The notes: generated by a model not told the origin, from the letters alone. A DNA stretch of 64,000 nucleotides from Fen-1245 sp963835535 (GCA_963835535.1 CAWIFL010000005.1:186001-250000), one strand, 5' to 3'. Positions 34,459 through 45,818 are shown, numbered from the stretch's first letter. Numbers and translations are program-made.

Positions 34459-35805
34459 ATGCGCTCCGTGTCCGGCCTCCGCGGCATCGTGGGGGCGGAC
34501 CTGGTGCCGGCCGTGGTCGAGCGCTACGGGGCCGCGTTCGGCGCCTTCGTGGCCGCGCGGGGCGGGCGCACGGTCGCCCTGGCCCGCGACTCGCGCCAGT
34601 CGGGGCCGACGTTCGTCGCCGCGGCGTCCGCGGGACTGAGGCGTGCCGGCGTGGACGTGGTCAATCTCGGGATGGTACCGACGCCCACCGCCCAGCTGGC
34701 CGTCGAGCAGATGCGGCTGGACGGCGGCATCGTGGTCACGGCGAGCCACAATCCGGTGGAGTGGAACGCCCTGAAGTTCATCGGGAAGGGCGGCCGCTTC
34801 CTCGGCAAGCCGGACGCGGAATCCTTCTTCGCGCTGGTGGACGCGGACGGCGCGGTCCCGCGCGCGCGCGCCGGCACCGAGCGCCGCGACGACGGCGCGG
34901 TGCGCGCGCACCTGGAGCGCGTGCTTGGCCTCTCGTGGCTCGACCTGGCGGCGGTGCGCCGCCGGCGGTTCCGCGTCGCGCTGGACTGCGTGCGCGGCGC
35001 CGGGGCGACGATCATGCCGGCGCTGCTCGAGGCGCTGGGTTGCGAGGTGCACGCCATCCACCTGGAGCCCGACGGCCGCTTCCCGCGCGAGCCGGAGCCG
35101 ATCCCCGAGCACCTCGGCGAGCTGGGGGAGCTGGTGCGGCGGACCGGGAGCGACGTGGGGGTGGCCGTGGACCCGGACGTGGACCGGCTGGCGCTGGTGG
35201 ACGAGACCGGCCGGCCCATCGGCGAGGACTACACGCTCGCGTTCGCGGTGCGCACCGCGCTGGCGCACCGGAAGGGCCCCGTGGTGACGAACCTCTCCAC
35301 CAGCCTCGTGGTGGACGACGCGGCGCGCGCGTTCGGGGTGAAGGTCGAGCGCGCCCCGGTGGGCGAGGCGAACGTGGTGGAGCGGATGGCGGCGGCGGGG
35401 GCGGTGATCGGCGGCGAGGGGAACGGCGGCGTGATCCTGCCGGAGGTGCACCTCGGGCGGGACGCGCCGGTGGCGGCGACGCTGGCGCTGGCGCTGCTCG
35501 CTGCGCAGGGGTCGACCGTGTCGGCCATCGTGAACGCCGCGCCCCGCTATACTATTCTTAAAGCCAAGCTCCCGCGGCCCGCGGGCACGTTGGAGCCCGC
35601 CTACGCCGCTCTGGCCGCCGCGGTGCGCGGCGCGTCCGAGGATCGCCAGGACGGGCTCAGGCTCGCCCTGGCTGACCGCTGGGTGCACCTGCGGCCCTCC
35701 GGCACCGAGCCGGTCGTGCGGATCATCGCCGAGGCACCGAGCCGGGACGAGGCGGCGGAGCTGATCGAGCGCGGCAGGGCCGCGCTGTCCGAGCGAGGGA
35801 GGTAG
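34459..35805 (+). CDS. glmM: Phosphohexomutase, phosphoglucosamine mutase-like
   Basis: 448-residue alpha-D-phosphohexomutase. The catalytic Ser is in TASHNPVEWN near residue 96, the Mg loop is DPDVDRLALVD near residue 237, the sugar-binding loop is GEGNGGV near residue 320, and the phosphate loop is RPSGTEPVVRI near residue 415. Adjacency to glmS, two bases downstream, favours phosphoglucosamine mutase for UDP-GlcNAc synthesis, though phosphomannomutase/phosphoglucomutase activity cannot be excluded. It follows the HD-GYP gene by 11 bases. Confidence 0.85.
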   Translation: MRSVSGLRGIVGADLVPAVVERYGAAFGAFVAARGGRTVALARDSRQSGPTFVAAASAGLRRAGVDVVNLGMVPTPTAQLAVEQMRLDGGIVVTASHNPVEWNALKFIGKGGRFLGKPDAESFFALVDADGAVPRARAGTERRDDGAVRAHLERVLGLSWLDLAAVRRRRFRVALDCVRGAGATIMPALLEALGCEVHAIHLEPDGRFPREPEPIPEHLGELGELVRRTGSDVGVAVDPDVDRLALVDETGRPIGEDYTLAFAVRTALAHRKGPVVTNLSTSLVVDDAARAFGVKVERAPVGEANVVERMAAAGAVIGGEGNGGVILPEVHLGRDAPVAATLALALLAAQGSTVSAIVNAAPRYTILKAKLPRPAGTLEPAYAALAAAVRGASEDRQDGLRLALADRWVHLRPSGTEPVVRIIAEAPSRDEAAELIERGRAALSERGR

Positions 35806-35807
35806 GG

Positions 35808-37634
<1,827 letters not shown>

Positions 37635-37636
37635 GC

Positions 37637-38077
37637 GTGCGGGTCGTGCTGCAGCGCGTGAGCCGCGCCGCCGTTCGCGTGGACGGGAAGACCGTCGGGG
37701 CGATCGGGCGCGGCTTCGTCGTTCTGGCGGGCTTCGCGCCCGGCGACTCCGCGGCGGCGCTCGCCTGGATGGCGGAGAAGATCGCGGGGCTCCGGATCTT
37801 CACCGACCGCGAAGGGAAGATGAACCTCCCGCTCGCCGACGTGGGCGGCGCGGTGCTCGTGATCTCGCAGTTCACCCTCTACGGCGACGCGGCGAAGGGC
37901 CGGCGCCCCTCGTTCACCGACGCGGCGCCGCCGGAGATCGCAGCGGGGCTCTACGGCCGGTTCGTGGAGCTGCTCCGGCAGCGGCACCTGCCCGTGGAGA
38001 CGGGGACGTTCGGCGCCGTGATGGAGGTGGAGCTGGTGAACGACGGCCCGGTGACGCTGGTGATCGAGCGCGCATGA
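37637..38077 (+). CDS. dtd: D-aminoacyl-tRNA deacylase
   Basis: 146-residue DTD that removes D-amino acids (and glycine from tRNA-Ala). Motifs are MRVVLQRVSRAAVRVDG at the N-terminus, the active-site SQFTLYGDAAKGRRPSF near residue 76 and NDGPVTLVIE near the C-terminus (the NxGPVT cis-Pro motif). GTG start two bases after glmS. It overlaps maf by ATGA. Confidence 0.96.
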   Translation: MRVVLQRVSRAAVRVDGKTVGAIGRGFVVLAGFAPGDSAAALAWMAEKIAGLRIFTDREGKMNLPLADVGGAVLVISQFTLYGDAAKGRRPSFTDAAPPEIAAGLYGRFVELLRQRHLPVETGTFGAVMEVELVNDGPVTLVIERA

Positions 38078-38667
38078 CCATCCCCATCGTGCTCGCGTCG
38101 TCGTCACCGCGCCGGCGGGAGCTGCTCGGCCTGCTCGGCCTCACGCCCGAGATCGTGCCTTCGCACATCGACGAGACGTGGCGGAGCGGCGAGGCGCCGG
38201 CGGTGCACGCCGAGCGGCTGGCGCGCGAGAAAGCCACGGCCGTCCAGCGCGACGGGGCGGCGGTCGTTGGAGCCGACACGATCGTGGTGATCGGCGGCGA
38301 GATCCTGGGCAAGCCGCGCGACGCGGCGGAGGCGCAGACGATGCTGCGCCGCCTGGCGGGGCGGGGCCACGACGTGTTCACGTCGGTGGCGGTGGCGTGG
38401 CGCGGCACGGTGGTTTCGGGCACGCAGCGCACAGCGGTCTGGTTCCGGCCGATGGACGACGAGACGATCGCGGCCTACGTCGCGACGGGGGAGCCGCTCG
38501 ACAAGGCCGGCGCGTACGGCATTCAGGGCTACGGCGCCGTCCTCGTCGAGCGCATCGAGGGCGATTACTTCACGGTGATGGGCCTGGGGCTGGGGCTGCT
38601 GGTGGGGCTGCTCGGGCGTGTCGGCCTCGAGTACCGCTTCGGCTCGGTCCGCTCCCGGGAGGCCTGA
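38074..38667 (+). CDS. maf: Nucleoside triphosphate pyrophosphatase, Maf family
   Basis: 197-residue house-cleaning NTP pyrophosphatase acting on non-canonical or dTTP/UTP substrates. ASSSPRRRELLGLLGL is the N-terminal signature, VVGADTIVVIGGEILGKP the catalytic Asp region near residue 66, and DKAGAYGIQGYGAVLVERIEGDY the C-terminal block. Last gene of the plus-strand run, convergent with a glycosyltransferase gene one base away. Confidence 0.95.
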   Translation: MTIPIVLASSSPRRRELLGLLGLTPEIVPSHIDETWRSGEAPAVHAERLAREKATAVQRDGAAVVGADTIVVIGGEILGKPRDAAEAQTMLRRLAGRGHDVFTSVAVAWRGTVVSGTQRTAVWFRPMDDETIAAYVATGEPLDKAGAYGIQGYGAVLVERIEGDYFTVMGLGLGLLVGLLGRVGLEYRFGSVRSREA

Positions 38668-38668
38668 G

Positions 38669-39739
38669 TCAGGCGGTGCGGTTGCGGCGCCAGGGCGGCG
38701 CGCTCGCGTAGCGCTCGAACGCCGACCGCACCTTCGCCAGCACGTCCGCCGTCTGGATGCGATCCATCCTGCCGAGGCGGTGCGCCATCGAGACGGGATA
38801 GTCCTCGCCAGGATTGCCGTAGGCATCCACCAGCAGCTCCGTGAAGCGCCGGTACGGCCCGACCCGCTTGGGGTTGTTGTAGCCGTAGAGCCCGACGGTG
38901 GGGACGTTCATCGCGACGGCCATGTGCAGCGGCCCGGTGTCGGGCGAAACGAGCACGTCGCACGCGTCGATCAGCGCGAGCAGCGTGCGGAGCCCGCGTC
39001 CCAGCACGTCGATGGCGCACCCGGGGGCGGCGGCGAGGATGCGCTCCGCCGCGGTCCGCTCGATGGCCGAGGTGCCGCCCAGCAGGACGCAGCGGGCGCC
39101 CATCTCCCGTTCGAGAGTGCGGGCCACGGCGGCGTAGCGCTCCGGCATCCAGTTCTTCTCCGCCTTGCTCGAGGCCACGACCATCCCCACCAGCGGGCCC
39201 TCGCCCGCGCCGTCCAGCAGCGACCGCGCGGCGGCGCGCTCCGGAGCGCTGGGCGCGAGGTGCCACTGCGGCTCGCCGTGCGGCACGCCCATCGCGTCGA
39301 GGAACTCGAAGTACTGATCCTGCACGTGCTGCTCGGCGTGCGGCGGGATGCGGTGCGTCGTGAAGAGCCAGTTCGCGTCGCGGGCCCGCGCGAAGTCGAA
39401 GCCGAGTTTGACCGGGGCGCGGCACAGCCAGGTGACGATGCCGGCCTTGAAGTACACCTGCAGGCCCATCACCAGGTCGAACGGCCGGCTGCGGAGCTCG
39501 CGGCCCGCGTCCGCGTACGCGCGGAGCCCCCGCGACCGCTGGAAGACGACCACGTCGTCCACGTGCGGGTGGCCCTGCACCATCAGCGCCGGCCCCGGCT
39601 GGAGGATCCAGGTGACGTGGGTGGACGGCGCGTGTCGCTTGACCGCATCGAGGAGCGGGAGCACGTGCACCGCGTCGCCCAGGGCGCTCATCATCACGAC
39701 CCCGAGCCGCCCGCCGGTCCACGGCGTGAGGGGGTTCAC
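38669..39739 (-). CDS. Glycosyltransferase family 9, ADP-heptose:LPS heptosyltransferase-like
   Basis: 356-residue GT-B protein. The N-terminal half starts RLGVVMMSALGDAVHVLPLL, typical of GT9. The C-terminal half has VGMVVASSKAEKNWMPERYAAVA, VLLGGTSAIERTAAERI and DACDVLVSPDTGPLHMAVAMNVPTVGLYG, the nucleotide-sugar site. It is likely to act in LPS core assembly at the inner membrane, consistent with the LPS-kinase gene that overlaps it by four bases. The donor sugar is not determined. Confidence 0.88.
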   Translation of the reverse strand: MNPLTPWTGGRLGVVMMSALGDAVHVLPLLDAVKRHAPSTHVTWILQPGPALMVQGHPHVDDVVVFQRSRGLRAYADAGRELRSRPFDLVMGLQVYFKAGIVTWLCRAPVKLGFDFARARDANWLFTTHRIPPHAEQHVQDQYFEFLDAMGVPHGEPQWHLAPSAPERAAARSLLDGAGEGPLVGMVVASSKAEKNWMPERYAAVARTLEREMGARCVLLGGTSAIERTAAERILAAAPGCAIDVLGRGLRTLLALIDACDVLVSPDTGPLHMAVAMNVPTVGLYGYNNPKRVGPYRRFTELLVDAYGNPGEDYPVSMAHRLGRMDRIQTADVLAKVRSAFERYASAPPWRRNRTA

Positions 39740-40500
39740 CGCGGAAGCTCCAGGTACGCCGCGCTGAAGACCGCGCGGTCGTGATCGGTGAGGCGCACGC
39801 CGCGGAGCCGGTTCCACTTGGCCCACGATCGGTACAGGCGGCCGAGGTTGCGGGCGCGGTCGGCGTCGCCGCCGGCGCGGATGGGGCGGCAGGTGTCCAC
39901 GTCGAGCAGCCACGCCTCGGGCCGCGCGCCGTCGGCGCCCCGGACCAGCAGGTTGCGCAGCTGGAGATCGGGATGGACGAAGCCCGCGTCGTGCATCCGG
40001 CGGACCAGAGCGCCGATGGCGCCGAGCACGCCGTCGCGCGCCGCGCCGGCGGGCGGGCGCTCGCCGTAGAAGAGCTCCACCAAGTCCACGCCCTCGACCG
40101 CGGCGGTCACGACGTCGGCCCGATGGCAGGGGCCGGCGCGATAGACCACTCCGGCCAGCACCGCCGGTGTGCGCACGCGCTCCCGCGTCAGGGTCCGGGA
40201 CAGCGTCGCCTCGCGGTAGAACCGCGGCTGCCCCCAGAACAGGTCGCCGAGCAGCGGCGCCAGGAGCCCCCCGTGCCGCGCGTGGCGCACGACGACGCCC
40301 TGTCCCCCGAGGGTGACGCCGAAGGCCGCGCCGCGCCCGGTGAACTCCCGCCGGCCGGGCTGCGCGGCCGCCCAGCGGTACAGCGAGCCGGCGGCGGCCA
40401 GCGCCTCGCGCACGGCGCCGGCGACGTCGCCGCGCGCGGCACTCGAGCCGCCCGCGAACGTCCAGGTTTCGAAGTCGGGGGGAAGCGCCGGAGCGCCCAA
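39736..40500 (-). CDS. LPS-core kinase, Kdo kinase/WaaP (KdkA) family
   Basis: 254-residue protein-kinase-like fold. VVVRHARHGGLL near residue 76 and FYREATLSRTL form the nucleotide lobe, MHDAGFVHPDLQLRNLLV near residue 177 is the catalytic loop (H-x-D-x4-N), and WLLDVDTCRPI supplies the metal Asp. Typical KdkA/WaaP layout: phosphorylation of Kdo or heptose in the LPS core. The TTG start at 40500 directly abuts the cyclase stop and is the only upstream option in frame. Clustered with a GT9 heptosyltransferase-like gene. Confidence 0.82.
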   Translation of the reverse strand: MGAPALPPDFETWTFAGGSSAARGDVAGAVREALAAAGSLYRWAAAQPGRREFTGRGAAFGVTLGGQGVVVRHARHGGLLAPLLGDLFWGQPRFYREATLSRTLTRERVRTPAVLAGVVYRAGPCHRADVVTAAVEGVDLVELFYGERPPAGAARDGVLGAIGALVRRMHDAGFVHPDLQLRNLLVRGADGARPEAWLLDVDTCRPIRAGGDADRARNLGRLYRSWAKWNRLRGVRLTDHDRAVFSAAYLELPR

Positions 40501-42135
40501 TCAGTACTTGGCGAGGTAATTGGCGACCGGCTGCGACTTGCCCTTGAGGGGAATCGGCTCGCGGGATTCGACCTTGGGCGCCTTCTTCAGGCGCTTGTAG
40601 AACGGCTCGGAGATCATGATCTCGCCCTTGGCGGCCTTGGAGCAGAGCCGGGAGGCGGTGTTCACCGCGTCGCCCAGCACGGTGTACTCCAGCCGCTGCT
40701 CGCTGCCGATGTTGCCGGCGAACACTTCGCCGAAGTTGATGCCGATGCCGATGTTGATGGCCGGCTTGCCGGTCGTCTTCCAGTGCTCGTTCAGTTCTTT
40801 CAGGGCCCGCTGCATCTCGATCGCCGCCGCCATGGCCTTGTCGGCGTCGTCCTCCGTGGAGAGGGGTGCGCCCCACAGCGCCATGATCGCGTCGCCGATG
40901 AACTTGTCGAGCGTCCCCCCGTTGCGGAACACGATCTCCACCATCTCGGTGAAGTACTCGCGCAAGAGATGCGCGACGTCGTCCGGCGCCATCTTCTCCG
41001 ACATCGAGGTGAAGCCCCGGATGTCGGTGAACATGATCACGACTTCGCGTTTCTCGCCCTGATCCAGCTTGATCTCCTCCCCATGGCCGGCGATCTGCTT
41101 GGCCAGATCGGGGGAGAAGTAGCGCTGGAAGTTCGACAGCACGAGCGCTTCGCGGCGGATGCGGTCGGAGAGCGAGCTGTTCTCCATCGCGACCGACGCC
41201 ACGCCCGAGAACGCGATGAGGAACTCCAGATCCTCGTCGGTGAAGGCGTGCGTGGCCGTGAGGTTGTCCACGTAGATCAGGCCGAGCACGTTCCCTTCGG
41301 ACGACATCAGCGGCGCGCCCATCGCCGAGCGGACGCTCTGGAGCAGGATGGACTTGCCCTTGAAGCGCTCGTCCTCCGCCGCGTTGTCGGTCAGGATCGC
41401 GACGCGCTCGGCCACCGCCTTGCGCGCGATGGACTGCGGCACGTGCCGCGCCGACGCGGAGCCCTCGCCGAGGCGGCTCTTCGAGATCCGCGGCACGAGG
41501 TCGCCGGAGGCGGGATCGCACAGCAGGATCGAGCAGCGATCCACGTCCATCACCTGGAAGGTGAAGTCCACGACCGACTCGAGCAGCTTGTCCACCTCGA
41601 GCTGGCGGGAGAGCTGCTTCGAGATCTCGAGCAGCAGCTCGAGCTTCTTGGCGCTGCGGGCCGACGTGACCGGCTCGGGCGCGCTCTCGTCCGTGACCGG
41701 GAGGGTCGAGGCGGAGAGGCGCTTCAGCGGGCTCTGGATCGCGCTCCCCGATTCGCGCACCGGGAGCTGGCGGACGATCGTCGCCCCGGCCGGCTTCGGC
41801 ACGGCGAAGCCGCCTTCGCCCTGCGGCTTGGCGGCCGCCGGCTTCGCGGCCTCCTTCACGTAGAAGGCGACCTTGCCGAAGGTGACGACGTCGTTGGGGG
41901 CGGCCTTCGCGTCGCTGATGCGGCTGCCGTTCAGGAACGTGCCGTTCGCGGACCCCAGATCCTTGACGCGCACGCCGCCGTCCTCGGCCGTCAGCTGGGC
42001 GTGCTGACGCGAGATCGTGGGCTCGTAGATCGGGATGTCGCTGTTGACGGCACGGCCGACGACCAGCGTGACGCCGGGTTTGACGTCGATCGACTGGTCG
42101 CCTGCGGTGCTGACCAGCTTGTACGCGTCGGCCAT
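40501..42135 (-). CDS. Class III adenylate/guanylate cyclase with FHA and GAF domains
   Basis: 544 residues: an N-terminal FHA domain at about 5-90 (VVGRAVNSDIPI, SRQHAQL, SANGTFLNGS) for phosphothreonine recognition, a linker, a GAF domain at about 165-330 (LLESVVDFTFQVMDVDRCSI), and a cyclase domain at about 365-540. Cyclase residues include metal Asp in MFTDIRGFTS, Lys and Asp in LDKFIGDAIMALWGAP, and LGDAVNTASRL. The Lys/Asp pattern favours ATP. No membrane segment, so cytosolic. A phospho-dependent switch for cAMP synthesis is inferred. A run of eight G/C lies in the short upstream interval. Confidence 0.9.
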   Translation of the reverse strand: MADAYKLVSTAGDQSIDVKPGVTLVVGRAVNSDIPIYEPTISRQHAQLTAEDGGVRVKDLGSANGTFLNGSRISDAKAAPNDVVTFGKVAFYVKEAAKPAAAKPQGEGGFAVPKPAGATIVRQLPVRESGSAIQSPLKRLSASTLPVTDESAPEPVTSARSAKKLELLLEISKQLSRQLEVDKLLESVVDFTFQVMDVDRCSILLCDPASGDLVPRISKSRLGEGSASARHVPQSIARKAVAERVAILTDNAAEDERFKGKSILLQSVRSAMGAPLMSSEGNVLGLIYVDNLTATHAFTDEDLEFLIAFSGVASVAMENSSLSDRIRREALVLSNFQRYFSPDLAKQIAGHGEEIKLDQGEKREVVIMFTDIRGFTSMSEKMAPDDVAHLLREYFTEMVEIVFRNGGTLDKFIGDAIMALWGAPLSTEDDADKAMAAAIEMQRALKELNEHWKTTGKPAINIGIGINFGEVFAGNIGSEQRLEYTVLGDAVNTASRLCSKAAKGEIMISEPFYKRLKKAPKVESREPIPLKGKSQPVANYLAKY

Positions 42136-42201
42136 CTGCGGTGCGGCTCCTCGGACGCGGAAATATGCCCCCCCCGGCGGGGAGGGCGCCAGCCGGTGAA
42201 A

Positions 42202-43704
42202 CTACACCGCGCCGCGGGCCAACGCGATGGCCCGAAGTGCCGCGCGGGCCTTGGCTTGCGTCTCTTCCAGCTCGCGGCGCGGATCGGAGTCGGCGACGAT
42301 GCCGCCGCCCGATTGCACGACGACCCGATCGGCGAGGACGGCACAGGTGCGGATCGCGATCGCCATGTCGAGGTTGCGCGCGCCCCACCCCACGTAGCCC
42401 ACCGTGCCGGCGTAGGGGCCGCGGCGGGTGGGCTCCAGCGTGTCGAGGATTTCCATCGCCCGCACCTTCGGCGCCCCGGAGACGGTTCCCGCCGGGAAGC
42501 ACGCCTTCAGGGCGTCGATCGCGTCGCGCCCGTCGGCGAGCCGCCCGCGCACCTCGGAGACCAGGTGCTGCACGTGGGCGTACCGCTCCAGGGCCAGCAG
42601 CTCCACCGTGCGCACCGAGCCGAATGCGGCGACCCGGCCGACGTCGTTGCGCCCGAGGTCCACCAGCATCATGTGCTCGGCCCGCTCCTTGGGGTCCGCG
42701 GCCAGCTCCGCCGCCAGCGCGGCGTCGCGCTCCGGATCCGCGTCCCGCGGCCGCGTGCCGGCGATCGGCCGCACGGTGACCTCACGATCCTCGACGCGCA
42801 CCAGCACCTCGGGAGACGAACCGACCAGCGCGAAGCCGTCGAGCGCCAGATAGAAGAGGTACGGCGCGGGGTTCAGCGCCCGGAGATAGCGGTACAGCAG
42901 CAGCGGATCGGTGCGTCCCGGCACCTCGAGGCGGCGCGAGAGCACGGCCTGGAAGATGTCGCCGGCGGCGATGTACTCGCGGATGCGCTCGATGTCGCGC
43001 TCGTAGCGGTCCGTGGGGTACGGGCTGGTGGCGGCCGCGGGCGGGCGATCGGGGTCGAGCTCCAGCGGCGCGAGGTCCGCCGGCTTCTTCAGCCGCTCGA
43101 GGATCTCCGCGATGCGTGCGCGGGCCGCCTCGTAGAGTCGGATCCGCTCCCGCTCCGGCGCGCCGGCGCTCACCTCGGCGTTCACGACGATCCGGGCGCG
43201 ATTGTAGAGGTTGTCGAGCACGACGACCGTGTCGGCGACCATGAACATCCCGTCGGGGAGGCCGAGATCGTCCGGGGGCGGGGCCGGCAGCCGCTCGAGC
43301 GTGCGCACGACGTCGTAGCCGAAGAACCCGACGGCGCCACCGAAGAAGCGTGGCAGGTCCGGGGCCGCCGCCGCCGCGAGCGGCCGCAGGCGCTCGGCGA
43401 GGTGGCCCATCGGGTCGGCCGTCCTGCCCGCGTCGGTCCAGCCGCCGCCGGGCGTCCACCGGGACACGGCGCCGCCCCGGTAGCGCCACGCCTCCCGCGG
43501 CTCGGTGCCGAGGAAGGTGTAGCGGGCCCAGCGCTCGCCGCCGACCGCCGATTCGAGCAGGAAGGCGAACGGCGGCCGCGCCACCTTGCGGAGCACCGCG
43601 ACCGGCTGGTCCGCGTCGAGCAGGCACTCGTGCACCACGGGCACGATGCCGCCGGCCGCCGCACGCGCGACGAATGCCAGGCGCTCCGCCGGGTCCGCGC
43701 TCAT
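42202..43704 (-). CDS. trpE: Anthranilate synthase component I
   Basis: Chorismate plus glutamine/ammonia to anthranilate, first step of tryptophan synthesis. 500 residues. Feedback-site LLES is at about residue 49 with RYTFLG. The catalytic core has AAGDIFQAVLSRRLEV, PIAGTRPRDADPERD, DLGRNDVGRVAAFGSV, LVSEVRGRL and CFPAGTVSGAPKVRAMEI. The LLES motif and length favour TrpE over PabB. trpG is not adjacent. Divergent from the Omp85-like gene. Confidence 0.93.
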   Translation of the reverse strand: MSADPAERLAFVARAAAGGIVPVVHECLLDADQPVAVLRKVARPPFAFLLESAVGGERWARYTFLGTEPREAWRYRGGAVSRWTPGGGWTDAGRTADPMGHLAERLRPLAAAAAPDLPRFFGGAVGFFGYDVVRTLERLPAPPPDDLGLPDGMFMVADTVVVLDNLYNRARIVVNAEVSAGAPERERIRLYEAARARIAEILERLKKPADLAPLELDPDRPPAAATSPYPTDRYERDIERIREYIAAGDIFQAVLSRRLEVPGRTDPLLLYRYLRALNPAPYLFYLALDGFALVGSSPEVLVRVEDREVTVRPIAGTRPRDADPERDAALAAELAADPKERAEHMMLVDLGRNDVGRVAAFGSVRTVELLALERYAHVQHLVSEVRGRLADGRDAIDALKACFPAGTVSGAPKVRAMEILDTLEPTRRGPYAGTVGYVGWGARNLDMAIAIRTCAVLADRVVVQSGGGIVADSDPRRELEETQAKARAALRAIALARGAV

Positions 43705-43717
43705 CGCATGCACGCGC

Positions 43718-43746
43718 TTGTTCCCCCCCTTACCGGCCGCGATATT
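43718..43746 (+). promoter_or_regulatory. Predicted promoter for the Omp85-like gene, leaderless layout
   Basis: TTGTTC at 43718-43723 and GATATT at 43741-43746 with a 17-base spacer. ATG at 43755 falls eight bases after the -10, close to where transcription should begin. Confidence 0.5.
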
Positions 43747-43754
43747 GCCGGGGC

Positions 43755-45818
43755 ATGCCGCACCGCCTCCCTCCCTGGCTCGTCGCCCTGCCGCTGGTCG
43801 CGTTCGCCGCCGCGCCGCGCCCCGCCGCCGCCCAGGCGTGGGACTCGCCCGAGGTCCGCGCCCTGGTGGCGCGCGCGATCGCGCGGCGCACCGCCGCACT
43901 GGCTGACACCGGGCTCAGGAGCTTCAGCGCGCGCGCACACGGCTTCGTGTTCTTCCTCGGTCAGATCGGCGAAGGGCTGTCGGAGCCGCCGCGCCTCGTC
44001 AAGGCGGACCAGCTCGAGCTGCAAGTCTACTGGAAGGCGCCGGACCGGAGCAAGCAGCGCATCATCGGATGGCGCGACCGGATGGACCTCCCGACCGACA
44101 TCTCCTACCATCGGGACCACCTCGGCATCGCGATGAACAACTTCCCCGACCGGATCCGGATCGGCGAAGGCGACGAGGTGCGCGACGTGCCGCATCCGCT
44201 CGCGCGCTTCGGGCCCAGCCTCTACCAGTACGCGCTGAAGGACTCGACCACGATCCACCTGCCCGACCGCGACATCCGGGTGTACGAGGTCGCGGTCCGG
44301 CCGCGCGACTACGGTGCGCCCCGCATCGTGGGCTCGATCTTCCTCGACGTCCAGTACGCCGACCTGGTCCGGATGGCGTTCCAGTTCACGCGTGCGGCCT
44401 ACCTCGACGACCAGCTCGAGGACATCACGGTGGCGATCGAGAACAGCCTCCTGGAGGGCCGGTACTGGCTGCCATACCACCAGGAGATCGCCATCCGGCG
44501 CCGCTTCACCTGGCTCGACTTCCCGGTGCGGGGGATCATCCAGGGGCGCTGGGAGATCGACACCTACCGGCTCAACGAGAACGTGGACAGTGCGTTCGCT
44601 TCGCTGCCGGGACCCGAGATCGTCGCCGCGCCGCAGGCGGTGCGCGACTCGTTCCCGTGGACCGATTCGCTGGGCGCCGCGATCAAGGACTTCGCGGAGC
44701 CCGCGCGCCTCGAGGACTTCGCCGCGGTGCGCGCCCAGATCCGGGAAGTCGCCGCCGGGCACGTGCTCGACGGCCTGCGCCGGGCGCAGTTCGGCGGCGC
44801 GTCGGTGTCGGACTTCGCGCACTTCGACCGGGTCGAGGGGCTGGCCCTCGGGCTCGGCACCACGATCCGCTCCGGCAACGACGCGACCGTACTGCGGCTC
44901 CGCGCCGGGACGGCGACCGCCACCACCCTGGTGACCGGGGGCGCCGACCTGGCGGCGCGGCGGGGTGCCTGGACGTGGCGGCTCGATGCGTCGCGGGCGG
45001 TCCGCGACCTCGGGGACGAGCCGGTGATCTCCGGCGTCGTGAACTCGCTGCTCGCCCAGGAGGCCGGGACCGACTACGGCGATTACTTCCTCGCCACCGG
45101 GGCGGAGGGCAGCGCGACTCTCGCGCTGGGCGGCCGCACCAGCGTCGTCGCCGCCGCGAGCTGGGAACACGTCGACTCGCTCGCGGTCCACGCGCGCTGG
45201 GCGCGGGGCACGTTCTCGCGCGGCAACGTGGGCGTGACGCCGGGGAGCTGGAGCCGGCTGCGCCTGTCGCTGCGCCGCCTCACTCCGGCCTTCACGACCG
45301 TGCGCAGCTTCTCCGGCAGACTGGACGTGGAGGCCGGCCTGAACGACACCTACGTGCGTGGCTACGGGGACCTGCGCTGGCAGGTGCCCGTCGGCAGCGG
45401 GTGGATCGTCGCGCGCGCCAGCGCGGGCGCCGGCAGCGCCGGCCTCCCGGATCACCGCGCGTTCGTGCTGGGCGGGAGGGGCAGCCTGCTCGGGGAAGGC
45501 TTCCGATCCCTGGTCGGTCGGCAGGCGGCCTGGGCCTCGCTCGAGGTCCGCCTCCCGGTCGCCGTCCCCGAGATCCCCCTCGGCTCGTATGCCGGCACCG
45601 GGTCCACCGCGACGCTCATCCCCTTCGTGGCGGCGGGTTGGACGGGCGGCGCCATCCTCCCCGCCCTCGGCGCCCCCTCTCGCGGCGTCCGGCCGGTCGT
45701 TGGCCTCGGTTTCGGGTGGCTGCGCGACCTGCTGCGCGTGGACGTCGGCTATGGGCTCCGCACCGGCAGGTTCGGCGGCTCCTTCGACGTCACCCGGGAC
45801 TTCTGGGAGATCCTGTGA
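43755..45818 (+). CDS. Exported outer-membrane protein with Omp85/surface-antigen-like C-terminal barrel
   Basis: 687 residues with signal peptide (WLVALPLVAFAAAPRPAAAQ). The N-terminal about 350 residues form a soluble domain of unknown type containing alternating strands (FVFFLGQIGEGL, QLELQVYWKAPDRSK, IIQGRWEIDTYRL). The C-terminal part is strand-rich and holds AFVLGGRGSLLGEGFRSL followed by LEVRLPVAVPEIPLG, resembling the Omp85 L6 and penultimate-strand region. No POTRA repeats are recognisable. Its role is unknown. Confidence 0.7.
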   Translation: MPHRLPPWLVALPLVAFAAAPRPAAAQAWDSPEVRALVARAIARRTAALADTGLRSFSARAHGFVFFLGQIGEGLSEPPRLVKADQLELQVYWKAPDRSKQRIIGWRDRMDLPTDISYHRDHLGIAMNNFPDRIRIGEGDEVRDVPHPLARFGPSLYQYALKDSTTIHLPDRDIRVYEVAVRPRDYGAPRIVGSIFLDVQYADLVRMAFQFTRAAYLDDQLEDITVAIENSLLEGRYWLPYHQEIAIRRRFTWLDFPVRGIIQGRWEIDTYRLNENVDSAFASLPGPEIVAAPQAVRDSFPWTDSLGAAIKDFAEPARLEDFAAVRAQIREVAAGHVLDGLRRAQFGGASVSDFAHFDRVEGLALGLGTTIRSGNDATVLRLRAGTATATTLVTGGADLAARRGAWTWRLDASRAVRDLGDEPVISGVVNSLLAQEAGTDYGDYFLATGAEGSATLALGGRTSVVAAASWEHVDSLAVHARWARGTFSRGNVGVTPGSWSRLRLSLRRLTPAFTTVRSFSGRLDVEAGLNDTYVRGYGDLRWQVPVGSGWIVARASAGAGSAGLPDHRAFVLGGRGSLLGEGFRSLVGRQAAWASLEVRLPVAVPEIPLGSYAGTGSTATLIPFVAAGWTGGAILPALGAPSRGVRPVVGLGFGWLRDLLRVDVGYGLRTGRFGGSFDVTRDFWEIL

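Noticed and set aside
38669..42502. Very long minus-strand open frame spanning the glycosyltransferase, kinase and cyclase region
   Set aside because: Only its last 356 codons (the glycosyltransferase) match a protein family. The rest is the GC-rich shadow of genes in other frames.
39781..44136. 1451-codon plus-strand open frame
   Set aside because: Composition is Arg/Gly/Ala-rich shadow sequence opposite five recognisable minus-strand genes.
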